From: Minisyncoccota bacterium
GTDB taxonomy: Bacteria; Patescibacteriota; Minisyncoccia; Phycocordibacterales; UBA9973
Direction: 5' to 3'
NCBI GenBank assembly: GCA_017991395.1
Contig: JAGOQQ010000001.1
Coordinates: forward strand, 1 to 33,863
DNA length: 33,863 nt
Shown: positions 21,843-29,371 of the stretch, one piece after another
Layout of the letters: each line of letters opens with the position of its first letter
Numbering within the stretch: the first letter of the stretch is position 1
Made by a program: the position numbers and the translations under genes
The notes under the pieces: generated by a model
The model's input: the letters and a program-made list of their open reading frames with translations, nothing else
Told to the model about the DNA's origin: nothing
The model's database searches: none

Positions 21843-21895
21843 ATATTCGACGATGTGACTGCACAAGTGGAAATGACATGTCACCTGCCGAAATG

Positions 21896-21966
21896 TTGCG
21901 GGTACACGAATCGAACGTGTTTCTTAAGGTTATGAGCCTTACGAGGTACCATTCCTCTAACCCGCT
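21896..21966 (-). tRNA. Initiator tRNA-fMet (anticodon CAT)
   Basis: A cloverleaf on the minus strand, about 71 nt. The acceptor AGCGGGT faces ACCCGCA, leaving the A1-A72 mismatch typical of initiators. The D-arm is GAGG-AATGGTA-CCTC, the anticodon loop is CTCATAA and the T-arm is ACACG-TTCGATT-CGTGT. The anticodon stem TAAGG/CCTTA has only two of the three conserved G-C pairs. CCA is not encoded. Confidence 0.92.
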
Positions 21967-21994
21967 ATAAAAAGAGACGCCTTTTAGACGTCCC
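21967..21994 (-). terminator. Terminator abutting tRNA-fMet
   Basis: GGGACG and CGTCTC (one G-U) form a stem with a 9-nt loop (21974-21994). The T run that follows on the minus strand ends exactly at the tRNA-fMet 5' end. It serves the gene at 22033. Confidence 0.7.
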
Positions 21995-22032
21995 TCCATA
22001 ATACAGGATTGATAAGAAAAATTCAAGGTCCT

Positions 22033-22464
22033 TCACGAGAGCCATTTCTCAAACTTTTTTCTAAGTTGATCAGTAGAAATGTCTATTTCGCCATGTTTTT
22101 TGAAAACTGAAAAATTGCGGAGCGCACGCTTTCGCAAATCCACCTCAATATCTTCCTTAAGATAGTGCTCGATATACAGACACGCGGCGCAAATTATTTC
22201 ACACGAATCCCTATCGAGAATGTGCGGACTAAATTTTTCACACTTGTTTAAAATACTTTCCACATGGTCTTTAATCGGAGGATGTTTTGTCAAAATTCCT
22301 TTTTTAATAACGACAATAATTCCCACAATATGTGCAACCTTGTTTTTTACAATAATCCTTCTTCGCCTTTTTGAAATAAATTCAAAGGCGTTTTTAAATG
22401 GCGCGCATATACTGGCACCAAGTTGTCTTGAGGAAAAGACCACCTTCCAATTATTTTCTTCCAT
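22033..22464 (-). CDS. Hypothetical protein
   Basis: A 143-residue protein I do not recognise. It has a basic patch (KRRRRIIVKNKV, about 32-43), a hydrophobic segment (HIVGIIVVIKKGIL), then a helical region with several cysteines (NKCEKF, RDSCEIICAACLYIEHYL) and a charged C-terminus. The composition is AT-rich and lysine-rich. A good promoter (22480-22507) is followed by a small hairpin (TGCAG/CTGCA) that ends 1 nt before the ATG. A terminator at 21967 closes the unit. Expression signals support it as a gene; I cannot assign a function. Confidence 0.65.
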   Translation of the reverse strand: MEENNWKVVFSSRQLGASICAPFKNAFEFISKRRRRIIVKNKVAHIVGIIVVIKKGILTKHPPIKDHVESILNKCEKFSPHILDRDSCEIICAACLYIEHYLKEDIEVDLRKRALRNFSVFKKHGEIDISTDQLRKKFEKWLS

Positions 22465-22479
22465 TTGCAGTTTTTCTGC

Positions 22480-22507
22480 ATTATACTGTTATTTTTCAAA
22501 ATATCAA
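22480..22507 (-). promoter_or_regulatory. Promoter of the 143-residue gene
   Basis: On the minus strand TTGATA (22502-22507) and TATAAT (22480-22485) are separated by 16 bp. It is divergent from thrS, which starts at 22550. Confidence 0.7.
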
Positions 22508-22549
22508 ATACTGTGAAGAAGTCTCAAAAATATGATATTATTGAGCCAT

Positions 22550-24292
22550 ATGAATCACGAAGAATTACACCCATTACGGCACTCACTGGCACACCTTCTC
22601 GGTGCAACAGTGGTCAAACTTTATCCAGGTAGCAAGCTCACTATTGGTCCATCAGTGGACAATGGATTTTATTATGATTTCGACGCGAGTACCAAAATCA
22701 CTGAAAATGACCTCGAGAACATCGAACAAGAAATGCGATCAATGCTCAAATCATGGAGTACATTTTCACACAAAGAAGTATCAGCGGACGAAGCTCGAGA
22801 ATTTTTCAAAGGAAACGAATACAAAACCGAACTCATAAATGAACTCGCAGAAAAAGGTGAGAAAATTTCTCTCTACACATCTGGAGATTTTACAGACCTT
22901 TGCCGTGGCGGACATGTTGAAAATATGGAGACTATTGACCCACTTTGTTTCAAGCTCGACCGAGTAGCAGGAGCATATTGGCGGGGTGACGAAAAAAACA
23001 AGATGCTCACTCGAGTATACGGACTTGCATTTGAATCAAAGGAAAAACTTGATGAGTATTTGGCAATGCGAATCGAAGCTGAAAAGCGTGACCATCGCAA
23101 ACTAGGAAAAGAAATGTCGCTATTTACATTTGATGATGATGTGGGTGGAGGACTCCCACTTTGGATGCCAAACGGAACAGTGATTATCGAAGAGCTCGAA
23201 AAACTCGCGAAAGAAGCTGAGTTCAAACAAGGATATGTGAGAGTTCGTACTCCTCACCTTGCAAAAGAATCTATGTATCTCACATCAGGTCATCTTCCCT
23301 ACTACGAAGATTCAATGTATCCCCCAATGGAATATGAGGGTGGAAAATATTATCTCAAAGCAATGAACTGTCCGCACCATCACAAGATTTTTGGTGCCGA
23401 ACAACGTAGTTATCGAGACCTTCCACTTCGGCTTGCAGAATATGGCACTTGTTATCGACACGAAAAATCTGGCGAGCTTTTTGGACTTATGCGTGTACGA
23501 TCGCTTCAAATGAATGATGCGCACATCTATTGTACCGAAGAACAATTCGCTGAAGAATTTCGAAAAGTAAATGATCTCTATCTTCAATATTTCAAAATTT
23601 TTGGCGTTGAAAAATATGTCATGAGACTTTCACTTCACGATCCAAAACGACTTGGAGAAAAATACCTCAACGATCCAGAACTCTGGAAGAAGACAGAAGA
23701 TATGGTGCGCAAAGTGCTTATCGATTCAAACATTCCTTTTGTAGAAGTAGAAAATGAAGCTGCATTCTATGGTCCAAAAATCGATGTACAAGTATGGAGT
23801 GCAATCGGACGTGAATTTACACTTGCGACAAACCAAGTAGACTTTGGAATTCCTGCACGATTTGGACTTACCTATACTGATGCTGATGGAAAACAAAAAA
23901 CTCCGCTTTGTATTCACCGCGCACCACTTGGCACACATGAACGATTTACAGGATTTCTGATTGAACACTTTGGAGGCGCGTTCCCTGCCTGGATTTCGCC
24001 ACTTCAAGTAGCAATTGTTCCCGTAAAAGACACACACATCGAATCAGCAAAAAAACTCCACGAGGTACTTCATGCATCAATGATTCGAAGTGAATTGTTT
24101 GCAGATGGAAATAGTCTTGGAAAAAGAATCCACGCCTCAAAGACCCTTCGACCACCGTACGTAATTGTACTTGGTGACAAAGAAATAGAATCACAGATGC
24201 TCACTGTAGAAACACGTTCAGGTGAAAAACTTTCACTCTCACAAGAAGAATTTTTGAGTAAACTAAAAACTGAAATCGACTCACGCTCATAA
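22550..24292 (+). CDS. thrS: Threonyl-tRNA synthetase without TGS domain
   Basis: Class II ThrRS, 580 residues, against 642 in E. coli; the N-terminal TGS domain is missing. The protein begins almost directly with the editing domain: HSLAH (11-15) with CRGGH (118-122) gives the HxxxH...CxxxH editing site that removes Ser-tRNA(Thr). The catalytic core has MNCPHHHKIF (zinc ligand Cys275), RHEKSGELFGLMRVRSLQMN, EVENEAAFYGPKID and HRAPLGTHERF. The C-terminal anticodon domain has WISPLQVAIVPV and PPYVIVLGDKEIES. ATG 22550 is preferred because a -10-like TATTAT (22536-22541) lies 8 nt upstream; an upstream in-frame ATG at 22532 adds only MILLSH. Three small genes follow on the same strand. Confidence 0.96.
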   Translation: MNHEELHPLRHSLAHLLGATVVKLYPGSKLTIGPSVDNGFYYDFDASTKITENDLENIEQEMRSMLKSWSTFSHKEVSADEAREFFKGNEYKTELINELAEKGEKISLYTSGDFTDLCRGGHVENMETIDPLCFKLDRVAGAYWRGDEKNKMLTRVYGLAFESKEKLDEYLAMRIEAEKRDHRKLGKEMSLFTFDDDVGGGLPLWMPNGTVIIEELEKLAKEAEFKQGYVRVRTPHLAKESMYLTSGHLPYYEDSMYPPMEYEGGKYYLKAMNCPHHHKIFGAEQRSYRDLPLRLAEYGTCYRHEKSGELFGLMRVRSLQMNDAHIYCTEEQFAEEFRKVNDLYLQYFKIFGVEKYVMRLSLHDPKRLGEKYLNDPELWKKTEDMVRKVLIDSNIPFVEVENEAAFYGPKIDVQVWSAIGREFTLATNQVDFGIPARFGLTYTDADGKQKTPLCIHRAPLGTHERFTGFLIEHFGGAFPAWISPLQVAIVPVKDTHIESAKKLHEVLHASMIRSELFADGNSLGKRIHASKTLRPPYVIVLGDKEIESQMLTVETRSGEKLSLSQEEFLSKLKTEIDSRS

Positions 24293-24295
24293 TCC

Positions 24296-24646
24296 ATGAC
24301 CGAACATACACAAAACACACTCATAGGTGTCAGACAAGAAGCACTTATTCATTTGAGTGATTCTGAAAAACTACTTGGTGAATATGGACGTTATGCTGAA
24401 AATTTAGAGCAAATGATCGACAAGCTTTCACTTGATCTCAGTGATGAGACAATGGATTCATACAACAAACTCAAAATTGAATTCCAAAATATTCAAGACA
24501 AAATCACCCAAGAAACTGCGTGGTTTGACCAATTGTATGCACTCATGAATACCTTAAATCAATCAGAAGACCTGGATGAAAATCTCGCACAGGAAATTAT
24601 TTCAAAATACCAAGAACTTCGAGATAAAAAAGTTCACAGTGTTTAG
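24296..24646 (+). CDS. Hypothetical coiled-coil protein
   Basis: A 116-residue, almost wholly alpha-helical acidic protein 3 bp after thrS, so probably co-transcribed. Heptad-like spacing (GEYGRYAENLEQMIDKLSLD; YNKLKIEFQNIQDKITQET) suggests a short coiled coil. There are no cysteines, signal peptide or membrane segment. I do not recognise it. Confidence 0.75.
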   Translation: MTEHTQNTLIGVRQEALIHLSDSEKLLGEYGRYAENLEQMIDKLSLDLSDETMDSYNKLKIEFQNIQDKITQETAWFDQLYALMNTLNQSEDLDENLAQEIISKYQELRDKKVHSV

Positions 24647-24651
24647 ACGTT

Positions 24652-24843
24652 ATGAAAAAGAAACCCTCACCGCCTTCAAATGGTACATATTCTGTAGAAC
24701 AGCTCTATCATTTTCGTTGTGCAAAGTGTGCAAAATGGTGGTCAATCGGTGACCCAAAAATTGCAGGTTGGGTGTCTAAGAATGAACTTTTTTGCCCACT
24801 ATGTGGACATAAGCAGAAAGTGGTAAAGGATACGAAAAAATAG
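24652..24843 (+). CDS. Small zinc-ribbon protein
   Basis: A 63-residue protein with two CxxC knuckles, RCAKCAKWW (about 22-30) and FCPLCGHKQ (about 48-56), spaced as in a zinc ribbon. It ends in a lysine-rich tail. It lies 5 bp after the coiled-coil gene in the thrS cluster. Nucleic-acid or ribosome binding is plausible for such a protein but not shown. Confidence 0.8.
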   Translation: MKKKPSPPSNGTYSVEQLYHFRCAKCAKWWSIGDPKIAGWVSKNELFCPLCGHKQKVVKDTKK

Positions 24844-24872
24844 TATGAGTATAAGTAGATAGTATAAGTATG
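24841..24872. repeat. Left inverted repeat of the four-helix-bundle cassette
   Basis: A TAGTATGAGTATAAG-type run of about 32 bp. The reverse complement of 25246-25280 reads TAGTATAAGTATAAG and ends AAGTATA, so the two match over most of their length in opposite orientation. They bracket the gene at 24870-25232. Confidence 0.6.
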
Positions 24873-25232
24873 AAAATACAACACTTCAAGGATTTGATTG
24901 CGTGGCAAAAAGCTCACAAAACGGCTGTTCTTGTGTATTCTCTTTCGAAAAAATTCCCAAAAGAGGAATTTTTTGCACTCACAAGTCAGATTCGAAGGTC
25001 GGTGGTTTCTATTACTTCAAATATTGCTGAAGGGTTTGGGAGGAGCACTCTAAATGATAAAAATCATTTCTTTACAATGGCAAAGGGCTCCGCAAATGAG
25101 ACCGAAAGCCAGCTGTTAATTGCAAAAGACTTAGGATATATTACACTAAAAGAGTGTACTGAAGTCGAGCAACAATTGGTCGAAATTCAAAAGATTCTCG
25201 CTGGACTAATGAAATCATCATTCAACAAATAA
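24870..25232 (+). CDS. Four-helix-bundle protein (23S rRNA intervening-sequence type)
   Basis: A 120-residue member of the four-helix-bundle (S23-like, TIGR02436-type) family, first known from proteins encoded in intervening sequences of 23S rRNA genes. The diagnostic pattern is present: FKDLIAWQKAHKTAVLVYSL, KFPKEEFFALTSQIRRSVVS, ITSNIAEGFGR and FTMAKGSANETESQLLIAKD. Members occur as single genes in many CPR genomes and no biochemical function is established. It is flanked by imperfect inverted repeats, suggesting it moves as a small unit. A TATAAG lies directly before the ATG, in the left repeat. Confidence 0.92.
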   Translation: MKIQHFKDLIAWQKAHKTAVLVYSLSKKFPKEEFFALTSQIRRSVVSITSNIAEGFGRSTLNDKNHFFTMAKGSANETESQLLIAKDLGYITLKECTEVEQQLVEIQKILAGLMKSSFNK

Positions 25233-25245
25233 ACGTATCAGCAAT

Positions 25246-25280
25246 TTATACTTACTACTTATTCTTATACTTATACTATT
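25246..25280. repeat. Right inverted repeat of the four-helix-bundle cassette
   Basis: A run of ATACTTA/TATACTT words, inverted relative to 24841-24872. It also provides TATACT (25272-25277), 5 bp before the start codon of the next gene. Confidence 0.6.
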
Positions 25281-25282
25281 CC

Positions 25283-25480
25283 ATGTTTACAAACAATCTG
25301 TACAACTTAATGCTTCAAGCAGTAGAAGAGCACAAAAGCCTTTGGCGTATCAAGGATGATTACATGCAAGACGCAAGTCAATCACCTGAGTCTCTCGCCT
25401 TTTGGGAAAAAGCAATTGAAGATAAAGAAAATCATATTCGTGAATTAAAAGTGCTGATTCGAGAGGAACTTAATAAATAA
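25283..25480 (+). CDS. Hypothetical small helical protein
   Basis: A 65-residue charged, helical protein (MFTNNLYNLMLQAVEEHKSL to ELKVLIREELNK) that I do not recognise. The TATACT in the preceding repeat would give an almost leaderless mRNA. It is followed by a low-complexity stretch and a strong terminator. Confidence 0.65.
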   Translation: MFTNNLYNLMLQAVEEHKSLWRIKDDYMQDASQSPESLAFWEKAIEDKENHIRELKVLIREELNK

Positions 25481-25515
25481 GTCTTTAGTAGCTAGTCTTT
25501 AGCCTTTAGAGAATT
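25481..25515. repeat. GTCTTTAG / CTTTAGAGAA repeat
   Basis: Words GTCTTTAG and CTTTAGAGAATTC here recur as GTCTTTAGACTTTAGAGAA with ACTC at 29625-29647. Both follow or precede small genes and have no coding content. Confidence 0.5.
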
Positions 25516-25517
25516 CC

Positions 25518-25562
25518 AATACAAAAAGAAGGGGCGCCTACGGCGCCCTTTCTTTTTGTATT
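25518..25562. terminator. Bidirectional terminator between the 65-residue gene and gyrB
   Basis: A 21-bp stem with one G-U: AATACAAAAAGAA plus GGGCGCC pairs with GGCGCCC plus TTCTTTTTGTATT, around a TAC loop. A and T runs serve both strands. Confidence 0.92.
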
Positions 25563-25629
25563 CACTTTGTGTAATTAAGTATTTTACGTTCTGCGCTCCA
25601 CGCTCTACGTTTTTTGTAATCCCTACCCT

Positions 25630-27702
25630 CTAGATATCTATCTCTGCAATTTTAGCGTATGACTGAATGAAGCTCTTTCGAGGTCCCACTTCACTTCCCA
25701 TCAATGTGTCAAAAATATGATTCGCACTTTCTGCGTCGTCAATTGTAACTTGTTTTATCACACGTTGTGACGGATCCATTGTTGTCTCCCAAAGTTCTTC
25801 TGGGTTCATTTCTCCGAGACCTTTATATCGCTGGATTGAAACTTTTGGTGATTTCTTTGTCTTTTCTTCTACTTCGTTTTCTTCTGTCTCCGACGCATCG
25901 CCACCCTCTTCATCTGTTCCATCAATCAAGTCTGACATATCAATATCACCTCCGAGAATCTTCGCTTTTTCTTCATCAGAATACGCATAAGAAATTTCTT
26001 TACCTTGTTTGATTTTGTATAGTGGTGGCTGAGCAATATAAATATATCCTGCGTCAATCACTGCTTTGAAATAGCGATAGAAAAGAGTTAGAAGAAGTGT
26101 ACGAATGTGCGCACCGTCCACGTCGGCGTCTGTTGCGATAATGATTTTATGGTAACGCATTTTTGTAAGATCAAACGTATCACCAATAGAAGTACCAAGC
26201 GCTATCACAAGAGATTTTACTTCCTTTGATGCAAGCATTTTGTCGAGACGTGCACGCTCAACATTCAAAATTTTACCCTTGAGTGGCAAGATTGCTTGTG
26301 TGCGTCGATCGCGTCCCTGTTTTGCAGAACCTCCCGCAGAGTCTCCCTCCACAATGAAGAGTTCAGATTCACTCGCATCTTTTGTCTGACAGTCTGCGAG
26401 CTTTCCTGGAAGCGTCATTCCTTCGAGTGCACCTTTTCTCAAAATAGAATCCTTTGCAGCTTTTGCAGCTTTTCGTGCACGGAGCGCAAGAATTCCTTTG
26501 TTGATGATTGCCTTTGCCTCATCTGGATGTTCTTCAAAAAATTCTGAGAGTGCATTTCCAAATACGTTTGTCACTGCCCCTTGTGCTTCTGTTGATCCAA
26601 GTTTTGCTTTTGTCTGACCTTCAAATTGAATTTCTGGAAGCTTTACAGAAATTACCGCAGTCACACCTTCGAGTACATCATCTCCAGTGAGTGCTCCATC
26701 TGCTTCTTTGATGAGATTGTTCTTCTTTCCGTATGTGTTTATGACACGTGTGAGCGCCATCTTAAATCCAGCAATGTGCGTACCACCTTCTGGTGTGTAG
26801 ATATTGTTTGCAAATGGCACAATACGATCAGAAATATCATCCACGTACTGAAGCGCCACTTCCACGCCAACATTGTCGACTTCTTTTTCACAATAGAAAA
26901 TAGTATCTTGAATAACTTTTTGAGTCTTGTTGTAGTATCGTACGAGCGACACAAGTCCTCCTTCAAAATAAAATGTTGTCGATGGATGCTCAAGTCCCAA
27001 ATCTTCAAGTCGGATAACTTCATCAAGATCAAGCTTTCCTTCGTGAAGTCGCGCATCGATAATTGTAATACGAAGACCCTTCACAAGATATGCTTGTTGT
27101 CGAAGTCTATTTACAATCACATCCCAATCAAACTTTATTCCCTCTTTAAAAATTTCTACATCTGGTTCAAATGTAATGATCGTACCGTTGTATTTTGATT
27201 TTGCGACTTGCTTCACCGCAGCCTTCTTTTTTCCTTGAGAATATTCCTGGACAAATTTTCCACCATCGCGATGAACTTCCGCTTTTGTATAAATAGAAAG
27301 TGCGTTTACCACAGATGCTCCCACTCCGTGAAGACCTCCAGACACTTTGTATCCACTTTCATCACCTCCAAATTTTCCTCCAGCGTGAAGTGTGGTCATA
27401 ACAGTTTCAAGCGCAGATACTTTTGTTTTTGGGTGAATTGCAGTCGGAATACCTCGTCCATTGTCCACTACTCGAATTCGATTGCCTGGCAAAAGTGCAA
27501 CCTCAATGTGATTACAAAATCCTCCCATCGCTTCATCGCGAGAGTTATCAAAAATTTCCCATATCAAGTGATGCAACCCTTCAGGGCCTGTGGTACCAAT
27601 GTACATTCCGGGACGCTTTCGTACTGGTTCGAGTCCTTCTAGAACAGAGATTGCCTCAGCACCATAGTTTCCACCTTTTTTTATTTTTTCGTCTTTTGCC
27701 AT
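25630..27702 (-). CDS. gyrB: DNA gyrase subunit B
   Basis: ATPase subunit of DNA gyrase (type IIA topoisomerase), 690 residues. The GHKL ATP site shows EIFDNSRDEA (about 49-58), VVDNGRGIP (78-86) and SGGLHGVGASVVNAL (121-135). The TOPRIM domain shows EGDSAGGSAKQGRDR, LPLKGKILNVERAR and DADVDGAHIRTLLLTLFYR. The C-terminal end has QRYKGLGEMNPEELWETTMD. It lacks the long insertion of the E. coli enzyme but has an acidic insertion (DGTDEEGGDASETEENEVEE) before the last motif. ParE is the alternative, but the overall pattern and single copy favour gyrase. A palindrome and a terminator-like hairpin lie between its promoter and start codon. Confidence 0.94.
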   Translation of the reverse strand: MAKDEKIKKGGNYGAEAISVLEGLEPVRKRPGMYIGTTGPEGLHHLIWEIFDNSRDEAMGGFCNHIEVALLPGNRIRVVDNGRGIPTAIHPKTKVSALETVMTTLHAGGKFGGDESGYKVSGGLHGVGASVVNALSIYTKAEVHRDGGKFVQEYSQGKKKAAVKQVAKSKYNGTIITFEPDVEIFKEGIKFDWDVIVNRLRQQAYLVKGLRITIIDARLHEGKLDLDEVIRLEDLGLEHPSTTFYFEGGLVSLVRYYNKTQKVIQDTIFYCEKEVDNVGVEVALQYVDDISDRIVPFANNIYTPEGGTHIAGFKMALTRVINTYGKKNNLIKEADGALTGDDVLEGVTAVISVKLPEIQFEGQTKAKLGSTEAQGAVTNVFGNALSEFFEEHPDEAKAIINKGILALRARKAAKAAKDSILRKGALEGMTLPGKLADCQTKDASESELFIVEGDSAGGSAKQGRDRRTQAILPLKGKILNVERARLDKMLASKEVKSLVIALGTSIGDTFDLTKMRYHKIIIATDADVDGAHIRTLLLTLFYRYFKAVIDAGYIYIAQPPLYKIKQGKEISYAYSDEEKAKILGGDIDMSDLIDGTDEEGGDASETEENEVEEKTKKSPKVSIQRYKGLGEMNPEELWETTMDPSQRVIKQVTIDDAESANHIFDTLMGSEVGPRKSFIQSYAKIAEIDI

Positions 27703-27717
27703 ATGTAATAAGAAACT

Positions 27718-27746
27718 AAAAAGACCTTATCATACAAGGTCTTTTT
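27718..27746 (-). terminator. Terminator-like hairpin in the gyrB leader
   Basis: AAAAAGACCTT and AAGGTCTTTTT form an 11-bp stem with a 7-nt loop, 16 bp upstream of the gyrB ATG and downstream of its promoter. It could act as an attenuator; no plus-strand gene ends here that would need it. Confidence 0.7.
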
Positions 27747-27751
27747 ATCTA

Positions 27752-27793
27752 TTTGTATATACAAAGTATAGCATTTTTTCACCCAAAATGTAA
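27752..27793 (-). promoter_or_regulatory. gyrB promoter overlapped by a perfect palindrome
   Basis: On the minus strand TTACAT (27788-27793) and TATACT (27765-27770) are separated by 17 bp. A perfect 14-bp palindrome TTTGTATATACAAA (27752-27765) covers the predicted start site and is a good operator candidate. Confidence 0.6.
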
Positions 27794-27860
27794 CTTCCCA
27801 AACACTGGTTGTGGATATGTAATATGGCGAAACAGCCTTATTTTGCGAGGTTTTTTACTA

Positions 27861-27888
27861 TTGACTTAATATGTAAAAATGATATAAT
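27861..27888 (+). promoter_or_regulatory. Promoter of the small membrane gene
   Basis: TTGACT (27861-27866) and TATAAT (27883-27888) are separated by 16 bp, about 28 bp before the ATG at 27917. Confidence 0.75.
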
Positions 27889-27916
27889 GTTTATAAACAA
27901 CTTAATAGTTTCTATC

Positions 27917-28186
27917 ATGAAAAAAGACCAAGTTTGGGCAATAATAACCAAAATTCTAGTGTTTACTTATGTAACAGTAGGAGGTGGTTACGAAATCTAT
28001 TGCGGTATTTTCCACGGACAAGTACATTCAAGTTTTATCTTCGCTTTTCTGTCCGGTAGTATATTTATCGGAAGAATTGGATATGGAATCACTTCAGGAG
28101 CAAACAAAACAGTTCCAGCTGATATCTACGGATTAGTAATCATGTGGTCAGTGGCTTTTCTACGGCTATACCTGAATGGACTTTAA
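27917..28186 (+). CDS. Small three-helix membrane protein
   Basis: An 89-residue protein I do not recognise, with three probable membrane helices (IITKILVFTYVTVGGGY; FIFAFLSGSIFIGRIGYG; IYGLVIMWSVAFLRLYL). ATG 27917 (MKKDQVWAIITK) is chosen because the longer frame begins upstream of the promoter. It is a monocistronic unit with a strong promoter and terminator, convergent with the pheS operon and divergent from gyrB. Confidence 0.72.
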   Translation: MKKDQVWAIITKILVFTYVTVGGGYEIYCGIFHGQVHSSFIFAFLSGSIFIGRIGYGITSGANKTVPADIYGLVIMWSVAFLRLYLNGL

Positions 28187-28189
28187 AAA

Positions 28190-28228
28190 AAAATCAAGAG
28201 CAAGGCATTTCGCCTTGCTCTCTTTTTA
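28190..28228. terminator. Bidirectional terminator between the membrane gene and pheS
   Basis: AGAGCAAGGC and GCCTTGCTCT form a perfect 10-bp stem (28197-28221) with loop ATTTC. T runs follow on both strands. Confidence 0.92.
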
Positions 28229-28234
28229 TTTCTT

Positions 28235-29371
28235 TTATCTCACCACTGCACCAAATGTCGCCTTTGTTTCTTCTTCGAGTTTTTTGTGGAGGTCGTTCAC
28301 TTCTTCATCCGTAAGTGTTCGTTCGAGTGAGCGGTAGGTGATTCGGTACGCATAGCTTTTTTTCCCTTCGCCAAACTTAGCTGCGTTTTCATATTCATCA
28401 ATGAGTGCCATCTCTTCTGCCATGTCACCAATCACATCTCGCACAAGATCAAAATAGTTGTTTGGTGCAAATCCTGCCTTATCGACAAGAAAAGAAATAT
28501 CTCGAACAATCGCTGGGTACTTGCTCACCTCTTTAAATTTTTGCCCGAGAGTAAGCTGTTTCTTCACTCGTTCATCATCAGACCAAAGTAGTCTAATGTC
28601 TGGCAAATCCATACTCGTCATCGCCCAACGTTCAATTCCTGAACCAAACGCCCAGCCGTTGTAGACAGTCGAATCAACACCAAGCATTTCAAGCACACTT
28701 GGCTTCACAACACCACTACCTAGAATTTCAAGCCAGTCATCACCCTTTTTGATTTCAATTTCTGTTGAGGGATGAGTGTATGGAAATGTTTCTTCCATAA
28801 ATTTGTATTCAACATCGCCAAAAATAGCTTTCACAATCTTTGTCTCAACATCTTTCAAGGTATCGAGATCAATCACCTTCACTTCTTTTGGTGCAATATA
28901 GAGTGCATCAATCTGATGAAAGACATTCATGTGTTTTCGGTCGATTTCATCTTTTCGATATACTTTTCCATAACAAAATACTCCGAGTGGTTCTTTGTTT
29001 TCAAGTTTCTTTTTTATTTCTTCTTGCTTGAAATAGTAATACCACATCACTGTTGTCTGTGTGCGAAGAATGTGTGTGTCATCTGCATAGTACGTATCAG
29101 ATTTACTTCGTGCAGGATGATCAGCTGGAAAATCAAAAAGATCAAACGCGATTTCTGTCGACATAATTTCAGGAACGTGAATAATATCAAATGTCTTAAA
29201 ATCATCGATTGTGGTGATACGATGTACCAATTCTTTGATAGGACTTCCTTCTGTGCGAGAAAGGTCGGGCATATTCAAATATCGCTTCATTCGTACTGCT
29301 TCAGCATCTGTCCGAACATCGAGCTCTTTAATGAGTGCCATTTCTTCAGTTGTATCAATTTTTATTTCCAT
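28235..29371 (-). CDS. pheS: Single-chain phenylalanyl-tRNA synthetase, mitochondrial type
   Basis: A 378-residue PheRS. Residues 20-275 are the class II alpha catalytic core (EIAFDLFDFPADHPARSKSD, ILRTQTTVMWYYYF, GKVYRKDEIDRKHMNVFHQ, FGSGIERWAMTSMDLPDIR). Residues 284-378 are an FDX-ACB anticodon-binding domain (KYPAIVRDISFLV; SYAYRITYRSLERTL), which in ordinary bacteria is at the C-terminus of the separate beta chain. The N-terminal coiled coil of bacterial PheS is missing. This layout is that of the monomeric mitochondrial enzyme (FARS2), and the RITYR-ERTL block is very like it. No pheT is in the window, and the B3/B4 editing domain is absent. The gene overlaps an upstream 64-residue frame by 17 bp. 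Confidence 0.93.
   Translation of the reverse strand: MEIKIDTTEEMALIKELDVRTDAEAVRMKRYLNMPDLSRTEGSPIKELVHRITTIDDFKTFDIIHVPEIMSTEIAFDLFDFPADHPARSKSDTYYADDTHILRTQTTVMWYYYFKQEEIKKKLENKEPLGVFCYGKVYRKDEIDRKHMNVFHQIDALYIAPKEVKVIDLDTLKDVETKIVKAIFGDVEYKFMEETFPYTHPSTEIEIKKGDDWLEILGSGVVKPSVLEMLGVDSTVYNGWAFGSGIERWAMTSMDLPDIRLLWSDDERVKKQLTLGQKFKEVSKYPAIVRDISFLVDKAGFAPNNYFDLVRDVIGDMAEEMALIDEYENAAKFGEGKKSYAYRITYRSLERTLTDEEVNDLHKKLEEETKATFGAVVR

Noticed and set aside
26626-27198. Plus-strand frame of 190 codons within gyrB
   Set aside because: It is antisense to conserved gyrB motifs and has a phenylalanine- and cysteine-rich composition typical of a shadow frame.
27809-27916. Upstream start for the 89-residue membrane protein
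   Set aside because: The extra 36 codons begin upstream of the TTGACT-16-TATAAT promoter, so they would not be transcribed from it.
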